Shown one piece after another: positions 51,941 through 62,324 of a stretch of 64,000 nt of DNA. This DNA is from Phaeodactylum tricornutum CCAP 1055/1 (Eukaryota; Bacillariophyta; Bacillariophyceae; Surirellales; Neidiaceae). The position numbers were made by a program, and so were the translations under genes. The notes beneath the pieces are model-generated. The model was given only the letters and a program-made list of their open reading frames with translations, did no database searches and was not told the DNA's origin. Position 1 is the stretch's first letter; each line of letters starts with the position of its first letter. The DNA lies in the NCBI RefSeq assembly GCF_000150955.2, contig NC_011673.1, forward strand, positions 945,394 through 1,009,393, in the 5' to 3' direction.

Positions 51941-53079
51941 CGGCAAACGAAATTTGTGTATTGGAACAATCGTGGCAATCGATTGAAAAGACGTGCGGGA
52001 CGAACGGTCTAACAACAGCGGGAACGCTGTTTCAAGACTGCACCGACGATTTTTGGACAATCGTCGAGCTCAACGATAAACTTCGGCAAAGCTGGATTCC
52101 ATCGTTCGTATCGAGATTGTCATCCGTGAGTGGACATCGTTCTCTATGGAAAGAATGGATGCAACTGGTACGGCCGACCAGTGACATGCGACAGCGCAAA
52201 CTAATCGACAAGATTGTCGCACAACTTACTATCGATCGATCCTCGGATGCCGCAATCAATAGGATTGGTGCCATCGAAAGCAACAACCGTCTGGAGTTCC
52301 AACAGCGCTCACTCCCAAAGTTTATACCACCATCTCTGACGTCAGAGCCCTGGAAGACTGCTTGCGAAGCGGTCCAAGGTTTGACAATATCCTACTACTA
52401 TGACGAGGCTACCAACGTCCTTCAGTTGCCCAACCAACCTGTTTGGATTGATGCAGTTGAAGAAATGGGGAGGCTCCGAAAAACGCTGGCGACGTGTACA
52501 GTTGTAGCCATAGACACGGAATGGTATACCAATCCTGTCGACGGTTCCACGTGCTTGGCCACCATCCAAGTAGCAATTCGACGAACGAATGCTGGTGACC
52601 CAAACGACTCTCAGATTTTGTCGTGGGTTGTCGACTTGATCGGCACGAGATACGAAGCGGAAACGAGAGAGCGTTATGTCGAGGGTTGTCGGGACTTGGT
52701 GGAAGAGCTGTTGGAGAATTACGTCGTGCTAGGTTTTGCAGTGGGTCACGATTTGCATATTTTGGCGGAATGGGTTGCCAGGCCGTTTAACACTAACCGT
52801 GTGTTGGACCTGCAGCGTTTGTGGGCAGCCAAGGCAATGCCTGGTTTGGCTGCTTGTGTCGAACGCTACGCCGTTATCGAGTCGAATTGTGAAAACGAGT
52901 GCGATATAAAACGCTATTGCTTGTCTAAGGATGAGCAATGCTCCGAATGGAATAGGCGCCCTTTGACAAGCTCACAAATTGAGTATGCAGGGCTGGATGC
53001 GGCGATACTGATGACATTGTTGGCTGAAAGATACCGCGAAGAGCAGCAGTGGGGAAAGGTGGATGAAGGGTGGGTATAG
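51848..53079 (+). CDS. 3'-5' exonuclease domain protein (DEDDy type)
   Basis: About 410 residues, open from 51848 after a stop. The exonuclease domain covers roughly the last 230: VVAIDTEWYTN gives the first Asp and Glu, LGFAVGHDLHIL the third Asp, and SQIEYAGLDAAILMTLL the Tyr and fourth Asp. This places it with the Werner/EXD/Mut7-C-like RNase D family, which trims RNA or DNA 3' ends. The first 150 residues are helical and unassigned. There is no ATG before about residue 100, which is the main reason to suspect a fusion with the upstream ankyrin frame. Confidence 0.75.
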
Positions 53080-53249
53080 CTTTGTTGCTCATTCTTCCCT
53101 TGTTGCCCTTGACACTCTTCCCTTGCTCGATATGAGCAGCTCACGATTCAACCGTGGTTATACAATAATTGGAAACAAACGCGGGGGATAAACCTCTAAT
53201 ATACATTCTTTAGGTGTGACTCTCCATTCCAAAGGGGATACGACCAAGG

Positions 53250-54386
53250 CTATAGTGAATCTGGTTGCAGCAAGGCACGCCAGACAAAAAAGGTTCCCAA
53301 ATACATACCCAGCACGCCGCTCCATGTCACAAAGACAATCAACGGTCCTGCGCGGGGTGAAAAGACCGGATACAGGTGTATACCGAATCGATCCAGCACA
53401 CCCAGATACCAGATCATGTAAACGAGGACCGAAAGAATTGCCACGTACAGATCCATCGCTACCAAGGTTCGTCGCGGACTGGCCCAGTACACGTTGGCGA
53501 CGCAGAAAACTATATTGAATACGTGAATTTGGGTCAAACGAAAGGACGTCACGAATTTGAGAAAATTCCGCTTCTCCGTGGGTGTTTTCATGCCAACAAA
53601 GTAGCAAAAGGGCGCTAACGCAAAGTTCCAAACGCAAAAGGTCACGGTGACGGAACAGGCTACGGGAAAGCGTATCATTTCGGCGGCAACGAGTGCCCAG
53701 TCGTACACGGGTGCCAAGGTGCAGAGCAGGTGCCGTACCGTGAGTAATGTCCAGGATTGTACGGTGTAAGTGGCCCAGGCTTTGTAGGAAACTGGTCCAT
53801 AGTAAATGAGCTTGACAACGTACAGCGTCCAGAGTGTCGTCAAGGTGTGGTACCACCATTTGGTGGAGTAGACGGCGGGATATTTCAACAGAAACTGCGT
53901 GGGGTTGTCGCCCGGTCCGCCCATTCCGTGTGGAGACGTGTCGGGTATCGTACGCCAAGCATCGGCCCACGAACGTTGTTCAATGTAAAGAAGATAGACA
54001 CCGGAGAGGGCGATGAGGTACACCAATACGAACAAATAGGCGCAGGCCGAAAGGCTCCAGGGTCCGACTCGTAACTCCCGAGGGACCCAGTCAAAGTAGC
54101 CGTAGAATGATCCATCGTCTACCAGCACCCAGGGCTTGGTGGTGACGTTAAATACATCCCAAGGGGACAAGTTTTGCATGTATTCTTCCATGGTAGGCTT
54201 GCGGTCGTTGCTACTGTTGTGGTGTGCCTGGTGGGGATCTTCTTTCTCGTTCACCGGCACCGTTGATGAGCCGGCGGACGTAGTGGCTTCGACATGGCTG
54301 CGTTCGACCGGGACGGTACCGTTGCTGGTGCCGTTGTCGTTCCCCCCCACCATTGCGGCTTTGCGTCGGCTGCGGGTGATCGGCAT
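53250..54386 (-). CDS. Multi-pass membrane protein, FAR-17a/AIG1-like topology (tentative)
   Basis: 378 residues from the ATG at 54386; the longer frame has no earlier methionine in good context. A hydrophilic N-terminus of about 75 residues precedes roughly six to seven membrane segments. Recognisable features are YTVQSWTLLTVRHLL, RFPVACSVTVTFCVWNF, THAT-like spacing in RLTQIHVFNIVF, and WYLGVLDRFGIHLYPVF near the end. This order resembles the FAR-17a/AIG1 family, whose members hydrolyse bioactive fatty-acid esters, but the match is weak and the catalytic Thr is not certain. Confidence 0.6.
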   Translation of the reverse strand: MPITRSRRKAAMVGGNDNGTSNGTVPVERSHVEATTSAGSSTVPVNEKEDPHQAHHNSSNDRKPTMEEYMQNLSPWDVFNVTTKPWVLVDDGSFYGYFDWVPRELRVGPWSLSACAYLFVLVYLIALSGVYLLYIEQRSWADAWRTIPDTSPHGMGGPGDNPTQFLLKYPAVYSTKWWYHTLTTLWTLYVVKLIYYGPVSYKAWATYTVQSWTLLTVRHLLCTLAPVYDWALVAAEMIRFPVACSVTVTFCVWNFALAPFCYFVGMKTPTEKRNFLKFVTSFRLTQIHVFNIVFCVANVYWASPRRTLVAMDLYVAILSVLVYMIWYLGVLDRFGIHLYPVFSPRAGPLIVFVTWSGVLGMYLGTFFVWRALLQPDSL

Positions 54387-55454
54387 GTGAACCAAAAAAG
54401 CGTCTTCCGAATCGCACGGTGGGAAAGGATGGGTGGGAAACAGTCTCGCGCGCCCTGCGGGAACGTACACTACTAACGACTTTGGACTAGACGAAACGGT
54501 CACTCGACAACGCTGGAATATTTGTCTACCGGCTCCCGGGCACGGTTTCCGAATGCGCGCACACACACACGCTGTCAATCTTTTACTAGGAGCGGATATA
54601 TTGTTCTAGAGGCCGAACAGAAGGGTACAGGGACGGAGAGAACAACACGACTCTGGGTTTGGAAGATGAACGACACGAGAACAACCGGAAGTCTCTCCAG
54701 TAGATAGAGAGTAGGTAATACGGGTGAGCAAATCCAGTGGTAGTGGATCTGGTGATGTGACATAGGTAGTATGTCACAGCCCCTATAATTTAACCTTGTG
54801 TTGCGTATCATCACGTCCTGTATGGAATGTACTGTAAATATGGACCTACGTATCCACTACGGTGAGATTAACAGACGGGGAATGCCGACCAAAGTGAGGC
54901 GGGTACCGGTCTCTACTCGTGATCAGGACCCGGATTTCGGGAAGAAAGACGAAAAGAGTAGATCAAACGTATCACTTCTTAAATATACGAGAGAATCGAT
55001 TTACTGTTACAGTTGGTCCAATCTGTAATGTCGACTAGTCACGCAAGACAGTCAAATAGGTCGAAAGAAACCAGAGTTTTCAGTATACATGATATGAATA
55101 ACCTCTCCGACGTATTCTTCCTACGACATTCTATTTTTACAGTGACTGTTTGACGATGGGATTCCAAAAACCAGAAATATGTAGGGTTAGGCCTCGATAA
55201 CCCTGCCATCGTTTGTGCCTTGGGGTGGATCGTGTCGAAAAAGTAAGAATCGAATTTGGCAAAAGGGATGCTTCGTTGTGCGCTTCCCATTCTCACACAA
55301 GTCTGGCGTCTCTCTTTCATTGCGACGCGAGTGTGTGCTACCGGAACGCGTGCGTTAGTTTGTCGGTAAATGCCGAGAAAAGTACACCCCGAACGTTGTT
55401 TCTTGTCAACCTCGTCGCCGATCGTGAGCTCTTCGCCTGTTTGCTTGTGGAATC
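54387..55454. other. Divergent upstream region
   Basis: About 1.1 kb between the membrane protein and the B56-kinase gene. TTACAGTGACTGT near 55138-55150 is an imperfect palindrome; no gene seen. Confidence 0.5.
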
Positions 55455-58400
55455 ATGACGACTCTAGCCGAGTTCGCGACCCAAATTTTGACGGCAGCGG
55501 GAGTGTCACTCGGTCCCAATAAAGGGGATACTGCGAGTGTGAATCCCGTTGGACTCTTGGAGCAATGGCTAGGACTCGACGAAGATGACGCTGCGAGCAC
55601 GGACGTTCCCACCTTGGAAGAATTGCCCGACCTGACTTCGCTGGCACCCCAGGTATATCCACTGCTCCGACATTTGCTCATCCACGTGTGGACCCAGACA
55701 TTGTCGACCGCACTTGACTCTTCCCGAATCGTTACTTTGCCAGCCGATTCTCCTACCAAACAGAATGTCACGGTGGAGTCCCTGTGGGAGGTTGTGCGCG
55801 TCACACACTGGCTTCGACACTGGATGAATGTCCACGCCATCGTGGCTTCTCGTGGATCCGGCGAACGCGATCGCACCAAGTCACTGACGTCGTACTTGTT
55901 GGAGGGCCCTCTAGAGAATGGCTTTGGTCCGCAATCCTTGGTACGTGCATTGTTCGCGCACGTAGAGCAACTCCCCGTCTTGCAAGCGCAGATACATTCG
56001 TACACGCAGACACTGCAGCAACGTGGACATTTCGTCCGCGGCCGCAACCACGACAACCAAACCACGGAACTCGTCGACCCCACGTCACGTTTGCAACAAT
56101 ACGAACAAACCCAAGTTGTATCGCAACGTATGCAGCAGGAATGGCGAGACCATGTGGATCGAATGGAGGTCATTGTGGCTAGTGTGTACCGAGTCGGTGA
56201 CGTTGCGACACGATCTCTCTCTCGACGCCTTCTAGGTCGCGTTTGGAATCAATACGTATTCCACACGTCATCCGCCAATTCTGGCAATGGCGGCGGGCTT
56301 CGACACGAAAACACTCGAGCCGCTGCGATTGCCATGACACTCCGTGTCTTGCACCGTATTCTACTAGGGGTCGGGACCGTCCAACCAGCGCACAAATCGT
56401 TACTCTTCAAGCATTTAATTCCGCTACATCAGCCCAATGCCATGGTACTATGGCGTGACCAAACAACCGTTCTGGAATTGTACCACGAAGTGTTGACTCA
56501 AAACGTCGCCCTTCTTTTGCAAAAGGAGCCTCGCCTATTGCCGGACACTATTGCTGCTTTGGTACAGACAGACGTTTTCCCTACTGCGGGTTCTGCATCC
56601 AAGCAAGTTCTGTTGCTGCACGAGATCGACACGTATTTTGACTTGTTTGACCCAGAGAACCTGCGAATGAATGTGTTGATGGATCGATCGTGGGCCGAAT
56701 CCTTGTTGACTGTGCTGGCACGGTGCATTGCGTGCGATCATTCCGGTGTGGCCCAACGAGCACTGAAATTCTTTCAAAAGGAAAAATTTGTCGACTTTTG
56801 TGTCGCTAACCTGGATAGGACCCTACCGCTACTGTTGCCCAGTTTGGTTAGACGAGAACCGTCCTGGAATCCAACCGTGCGCAAAATGACGTACCACGTC
56901 TTGTGTAAATTAAAACAGGCCGATGAGACACGTTTTACGCAAGTCTGCAATCGAATTCACGGAGAATATGAGCAAAACCAGGCCGCTCCGATCGCACCGT
57001 TAGAGAGAAACAGTACATCGTCACTGGTCCATAAGAAAGAGCCCAAAACTTCTTTGACTCATTCTGGGAACCAATCAACAACGTTTTCTTCGCCCTTGAG
57101 TGGAATATATTCGAGGCATACTCCAGCAAATCGCTCCCGTGAAACACCTAGTTCCATGCCTCCGCCTTTAGCTCGACCCCCTAGCAGCGGGCGTCGGGTA
57201 GGAATTCAGAGTGGCGGGTCCGATCAACCACTATATGAGCAATCGTCGCCAATTGCCGGTTTCGCTGCCACGCCTTGGAATAAATCTAGTGGGCAAGCCC
57301 CACCACTAACAGTCACTGGGGTAGCTCCGTGGGCGATAAAAGGAACAAACTCATTGCAGGCCAGGAGAAAAATTTCGTCTGCTGCGCTGACCCCCAAGCG
57401 AGATGCCCACGAAGCCCAACTTGGGTCTGTCGAGGAAGGCATCGATAAAGATTTCGAGTCTACCGAAAACTTGCCGCGTCTTAGAGGGATTGACATTGTC
57501 CTGGATTATATGGAAAGAATGAAGCCGCAGGAAGAAGCAGAAGGTGCTTCGTTCTGGAGTAAGGAACAAATGGCCGAGGCACCAACGCTCTTGTCCAACC
57601 TGAAATTTCACGACCTCGTCTTTGGTCACGACCTAGGTGTCGGCGCCTTCGGCTCTGTCCGGTACGCAAGATTGATTGATCAAAGTACAACAAGATCGCA
57701 TTGGGCCGAGTATGCCGTCAAAGTCATATCCACGGAAAAAATTTGTGAGCTTGGGTACGAAGCGTCTGTACAGCGTGAGATTGCCGTCCTTCGCGTGCTG
57801 TCGCACCCTTGCATTGCTCGATTGGTTTCGAGTTTTCGCTTTCGTGAAGGTGCTTACTTGGTTCTGGAGTATGCCAGTGGAGGAGACCTATTCAACTTGT
57901 TGCAAAAGCATGGCTCGCTTGATCATGATTCTTCCCGCTTTGTGATCGGAGAAATCGTCGCTGCCCTCGCTAGTATCCATGAATTGGGGCTAGTGTACGC
58001 TGATTTGAAACCAGAGAATGTCGTTATTACTGAAGTCGGTCACATCAAGCTGACCGACTTTGGCGGATGCCGGGCAGTTACAGCAAAAGCAAAGGAGCTC
58101 ATTCAGTCCGTTGGGAAGAATTTGTTAAAAAAATTAAGGGATGGTGACTGGAAAGCAAACGGAAAGAAACCCGAAGAGGCCGACAACGACTCGGTGGACA
58201 CACACGCGATATATGGTGAGACAGTAGATACCGACGAAGATCTTCGAATTGAAGGGACTACGGCATATCTACCCCCCGAAGTAGTCATGGGTGCTTTTCC
58301 GAATTTCGCAGCCGATTCCTGGGCGTTGGGGTGTGTCCTCTACCAATGCCTGTCGGGACGACCACCTCTGCTAGAGATGGACGAAACTGCGACCCGCCAT

Positions 58401-58910
58401 CGAATTGTCACGTTTGACTCGCATCAGAGCACGAATGATCTGGACCGCTTGTTTCAAGAAAAGCACGCCGCTGGCATCTCGACGCATGCAAAAGACTTGA
58501 TCATCAACTTGCTGGCCAGAGATGCTTTGAAGCGCCCTGACATGCAACGCATCGCTCAATTTGGCTTCTTTACTGATGCTGACATAGATGTGTTTTCGTT
58601 GCATCGTAAAACACCGTATCCGCTGGATGTTGGTGATGTAGCAGCCTCCCGTGAGGATTCCAAATGGACCAGACGCCAATTCAGTTCCATCTGGGCGCCA
58701 CAGCCTGCTGCCTATAATATTCAATGGCCGGAAGGGAGCGAACCAGAATCTTCGAGTGACTTCGGCGATGCTCTCTCGGGTCCGATTGTAGAAGGTGATG
58801 AAGCTACGTCTTCCTTTTGCATTTCTCCGCATGCTCCTGGGAGACTTCCACTCGTTCCGGAAAGACTTGTTCCCCCTATCAAGGACGCCTCTGGGCCTTT
58901 ACAGGGATGA
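55455..58910 (+). CDS. Fusion of a PP2A B56-like regulatory region and an AGC/PDK1-like protein kinase
   Basis: A single 1,151-codon frame without introns. Residues about 290-505 match the B56 (PPP2R5) fold in order: LLFKHLIPLHQPNAM, KQVLLLHEIDTYFDLFDPENLR, ARCIACDHSGVAQRALKFFQ and LPLLLPSLVRREPSWNPTVRKM. A Ser/Pro-rich linker follows (505-700). The kinase domain spans about 715-1045: GVGAFGSVRYA, AVKVI with Lys near 755, YADLKPENVVI near 848 (Tyr-Ala in place of His-Arg), DFGG near 867 and GTTAYLPPEV. An acidic insert lies between DFG and the GTTAYLPPE segment. B56 subunits target PP2A; having one joined to a kinase is unusual. Confidence 0.85.
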   Translation: MTTLAEFATQILTAAGVSLGPNKGDTASVNPVGLLEQWLGLDEDDAASTDVPTLEELPDLTSLAPQVYPLLRHLLIHVWTQTLSTALDSSRIVTLPADSPTKQNVTVESLWEVVRVTHWLRHWMNVHAIVASRGSGERDRTKSLTSYLLEGPLENGFGPQSLVRALFAHVEQLPVLQAQIHSYTQTLQQRGHFVRGRNHDNQTTELVDPTSRLQQYEQTQVVSQRMQQEWRDHVDRMEVIVASVYRVGDVATRSLSRRLLGRVWNQYVFHTSSANSGNGGGLRHENTRAAAIAMTLRVLHRILLGVGTVQPAHKSLLFKHLIPLHQPNAMVLWRDQTTVLELYHEVLTQNVALLLQKEPRLLPDTIAALVQTDVFPTAGSASKQVLLLHEIDTYFDLFDPENLRMNVLMDRSWAESLLTVLARCIACDHSGVAQRALKFFQKEKFVDFCVANLDRTLPLLLPSLVRREPSWNPTVRKMTYHVLCKLKQADETRFTQVCNRIHGEYEQNQAAPIAPLERNSTSSLVHKKEPKTSLTHSGNQSTTFSSPLSGIYSRHTPANRSRETPSSMPPPLARPPSSGRRVGIQSGGSDQPLYEQSSPIAGFAATPWNKSSGQAPPLTVTGVAPWAIKGTNSLQARRKISSAALTPKRDAHEAQLGSVEEGIDKDFESTENLPRLRGIDIVLDYMERMKPQEEAEGASFWSKEQMAEAPTLLSNLKFHDLVFGHDLGVGAFGSVRYARLIDQSTTRSHWAEYAVKVISTEKICELGYEASVQREIAVLRVLSHPCIARLVSSFRFREGAYLVLEYASGGDLFNLLQKHGSLDHDSSRFVIGEIVAALASIHELGLVYADLKPENVVITEVGHIKLTDFGGCRAVTAKAKELIQSVGKNLLKKLRDGDWKANGKKPEEADNDSVDTHAIYGETVDTDEDLRIEGTTAYLPPEVVMGAFPNFAADSWALGCVLYQCLSGRPPLLEMDETATRHRIVTFDSHQSTNDLDRLFQEKHAAGISTHAKDLIINLLARDALKRPDMQRIAQFGFFTDADIDVFSLHRKTPYPLDVGDVAASREDSKWTRRQFSSIWAPQPAAYNIQWPEGSEPESSSDFGDALSGPIVEGDEATSSFCISPHAPGRLPLVPERLVPPIKDASGPLQG

Positions 58911-59177
58911 AAGTTTCGTCAATGCTAGTACACTTTCTTCACAGCCAGTTAGGGAAATGTGATCCTCACAGTAAAAATAGATATTCACAGCCAAAGTTGC
59001 ATACCTGGTCGGAATAAATTTACATTTAGAATCAAATTTGTATTTGTGGAAGTACATCACAGGAGGAAATGCAAAACAGTGCGGCTAGCCTACCACCACT
59101 CCCTTCACAGCCTCCCGCTTTTCTCTGAGCCCGTATCGTATCAGTAGTTGAAGAAAATACGTAAGGGAATCTCTCGT

Positions 59178-61376
59178 CTACTGGTGCCCTTCCAATTGAA
59201 CGTGCTGGTCGAGAGCCGCAAAAGACTTGAATACACGATCACAGCGATCGCAGTAAGTACCGTGGGACTCGATGCAGTGTCGATCGCGCTTTTCGATGGA
59301 TTCGAACCGCTTATTGCACTCTCCGCAAGAAAACATACCGCGACCAGGTCTCTTTCTGGCCCGACTCAAACGGCTCAAACTCCTTTCTCCTCTGTTGCTG
59401 GACGTTGGAGCTGCGGACGATGGACTTGAGGTACACGCATACATGGGGCTGGTGAAGAGACCGGCTTGGACGTTGCTGTTGTCTTCAATCAGCACGTCGA
59501 CGACTGGGCGGTTTTGGTGTGGTTTGGAAGACTTCGTGGACGAACTTCGCGAGGCTACCGCTAGGTTTCGACCCGGCTTAGTAAGGCTCCCTGATTCTAT
59601 GGGATGAGGCATACCTACAATGGTAACACCGTTGGTATGGTCATATGAACGACCGCTCCCCGACCTCAATGATTTAAGCTTGACATGTTGGACGTTGGGA
59701 ATATTTGGCGATGAAGCAGGAAGCGGCTTCATAGGCGGCAAATGGGCTTCCTTTACGGCTTCAGTGTGAACGATGGGATTGTAAATCTTATCGTCTTTCT
59801 CGGCCTCCTTTTTGAGCATTTCAATACGATTTTGATCGTACGTTTCGATTGCCTGAATCAATTTCTGTCGCTGTTTCTGAATTTGCTGCAAATCCGAATC
59901 GCATTGCAACAGATCTTGACGACATTGCCATTCTTCTTCTTCGTGGATCTCGCTGACACTAGTACTGATTCCGTAATAGTCGTCATCTTTGCTTTCATCT
60001 CCGTTATCCCATTCATGGGTCCAAACTTGTGGAGTCTTGGTCAAGATTTCCAATAGATCCATTGCCCGGCAATCTCTTTGACAGCGTTGCCGCGTTTCTC
60101 GGGGCAAGATGGCCCCTACGGTACGGGTGTCCAGATAAACGTGCACGAAAACCTGATCCATTGTTTGCAATCGTAACACGTTGGTCTGACTTTGGTACGA
60201 ATATTCTCGGGTTCCGGGCACCGTTGCAACAATACCGCGAACAAAATCGACCGTCCAAGGGGAATTCCTACGTTCGTTGGACGTTGCGTATGATAGCGAC
60301 AGAATCTCCAACAAGGGCTCATTGTGCATTCGGTCTGGAACCCAGCCCCCAGTATTAGTCAAACGATAAAAGATAACGCCCTGCGATTCAATGGCACAGT
60401 CACACTGCACTGTTTCGTCTGTTTCCAAAATGAGACCGGTCACCCTATCTTGGGTGTCTTGTGGATAGGTACGCACACCGACTCCAACAGGTGGATTCAA
60501 GATCTGGATCTCCCAAGTCCCGAGCTTTACTGGCACCGATTGCATAGTGCAGTTACCACTCTTGTATTCGAACAACCATCCCGAGCCATCGGCCAAACGT
60601 AAATAAGGACCATCATCCTCGTTTTCTGTATCTCGATGTTGGTGTTGCAGTATCCAATCAACCATGACGATTTGATTTCGGGGAACTGCTTTGGACGTCA
60701 TGGCGTGGATGGCAGTGGTGGGTGACTCTCGAACCGCCATATCAGTCAAGGTACGGTAGGCAAAAGTTCCAATATCGATTTGTTCGGCCGGAACAAGCAT
60801 TCGGCCTAACGCACCATGTTTGTCTTGATTCCAGTGTTCATCTCTATCCGCCAGCCAGCCGCGGGTGCCTTGGACACGGTAATAGACAACAGAGGTAGTA
60901 GGATGAACAACTCGGGCATCAGTGTAAACTTTTTGGTACGCCATGTAGTGCGTTTCGTAACTCAGATCGGCGGATTGAACGGGATGCCTCCGCAGAAACT
61001 GGGCGCACATTATGTAGGAACACCACAACCCTGATTCGATCGCTACTGGCTGGAGCGTGGCGATGGTTGTGCCGTACACCCATCCCGCTCGATCGGTCAA
61101 GCGTAGAAAGAACAGCTGACTATCCGTGTTTATGCTGTTGCTGTTGGGACGATGAATGAGATCAGCCGATACGAGTTCACCGGGCTGAAACTCGAGTCGA
61201 GTCCGATCGTGAGAGTCCGTGGAGGGTTTGCTACGTGCACGGAGCGGATTCCCCGCAACTACAAAAACAAAGATCCCTTCTTCATCGTGATCATTGCCGG
61301 TGGTGGTGATCATGCTTGTTGTAACGGTGGAACTGGTCGTCTGCATAGTGGACCTGCGATGACTCGCCGACGGCAT
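59178..61376 (-). CDS. SH3b-like repeat protein with two C-terminal C2H2 zinc fingers
   Basis: 732 residues. Four repeats with a YxRLxxxxGW core lie in the first half: FLRLTDRAGWVYG (~95), YYRVQGTRGWLADR (~165), YLRLADGSGWLFEY (~260), FYRLTNTGGWVPDR (~345). They resemble bacterial-type SH3 barrels. A Glu/Gln/Lys coiled coil follows near 490-540 (QIQKQRQKLIQAIETYDQ), then a Ser-rich stretch. Two C2H2 fingers end it (FSCGECNKRFESIEKRDRHCIESH spacing, and YCDRCDRVFKSFAALDQHV with a final His). The role is unknown; a nucleic-acid-binding scaffold is a guess. Confidence 0.75.
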   Translation of the reverse strand: MPSASHRRSTMQTTSSTVTTSMITTTGNDHDEEGIFVFVVAGNPLRARSKPSTDSHDRTRLEFQPGELVSADLIHRPNSNSINTDSQLFFLRLTDRAGWVYGTTIATLQPVAIESGLWCSYIMCAQFLRRHPVQSADLSYETHYMAYQKVYTDARVVHPTTSVVYYRVQGTRGWLADRDEHWNQDKHGALGRMLVPAEQIDIGTFAYRTLTDMAVRESPTTAIHAMTSKAVPRNQIVMVDWILQHQHRDTENEDDGPYLRLADGSGWLFEYKSGNCTMQSVPVKLGTWEIQILNPPVGVGVRTYPQDTQDRVTGLILETDETVQCDCAIESQGVIFYRLTNTGGWVPDRMHNEPLLEILSLSYATSNERRNSPWTVDFVRGIVATVPGTREYSYQSQTNVLRLQTMDQVFVHVYLDTRTVGAILPRETRQRCQRDCRAMDLLEILTKTPQVWTHEWDNGDESKDDDYYGISTSVSEIHEEEEWQCRQDLLQCDSDLQQIQKQRQKLIQAIETYDQNRIEMLKKEAEKDDKIYNPIVHTEAVKEAHLPPMKPLPASSPNIPNVQHVKLKSLRSGSGRSYDHTNGVTIVGMPHPIESGSLTKPGRNLAVASRSSSTKSSKPHQNRPVVDVLIEDNSNVQAGLFTSPMYACTSSPSSAAPTSSNRGERSLSRLSRARKRPGRGMFSCGECNKRFESIEKRDRHCIESHGTYCDRCDRVFKSFAALDQHVQLEGHQ

Positions 61377-62324
61377 GACGAGAGTCGAGGACTTTCAAGA
61401 AGTGCGAACTCTGGTTGTGGAGTGCGCCTGGTTTCGCAATGCGTGCCAGCCTTGATCTAGCATCGATTGGACGTCTACAGACACAAAAGTGTGTGATAAT
61501 GGTGCGCGTATGTGTCGATCGCTCCCATTCTCGAAAGTAGCGAACAAGCCGAGGATCTCCGATCCCAAAGGACAGGAGGTTGGCACTGTTCGACGGGTCG
61601 GTCGGTTTGGCGAGAGGCCGGTTCTCGCAGAAACTTGGGTTCGCCCGTCGCTGTGACCGAACTCGCGGTCCGAAAGATCAAAAGACACAATCGACATAAT
61701 TTGCTCATATGACATCTGTGGATTTTAATTATTGCCAGGGATAATTCGGTACGCTCCGTCACAGGTGCATAAGTGGGAAACTGCGAGCACCCCGGAATCC
61801 GTACAGTACTTACAGTTACCGATCCGGTTGTCGTTGGATTTGAATTGACTGCGACATGGAAACTGCCAGCGACACGAATCGCGCCGTACAGCGATGGTGC
61901 GTATCCCTTCAATACGGCACTGACTGTGAAAAACGGTCGCGTCACGTAGATCTTTTGGGCGCGAACGGTGACAGGATTCTCCGAACGAGATCGGGTAATC
62001 CGAATATGCGAATTGTCGTGTCTGTCCTACGTTCCTCGGGTACAAGTAGCCACGGTAGTTCACGTACCAGGTTCACGCACGTACGTCGCCTCTCGCGCAT
62101 TGGAATGAGCGGGAAATGACCACACGAGACGAGAAACACGACGACGACGACAGTCCATCGCTAGGATCACCATCGATCATTGTTCGGAAGCACTCTTCTC
62201 TAGCTAGTAGTTAGCCCAGCCAGTCACTGCTCGAGCTCCCATTGCTGCTCTTCTCTCTTTTTGGCAAAGTCCACTCTCACATTCACTTTCAGTAGCAAAC
62301 GCCCTTTCGAAGAAGAAGAAGAAC
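61377..62324. promoter_or_regulatory. Divergent upstream region with octamer
   Basis: GACTGTGA at 61922-61929 is in sense orientation (TCACAGTC) for the SH3b-like gene. No gene seen; minus frames here have no domain. Confidence 0.45.
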
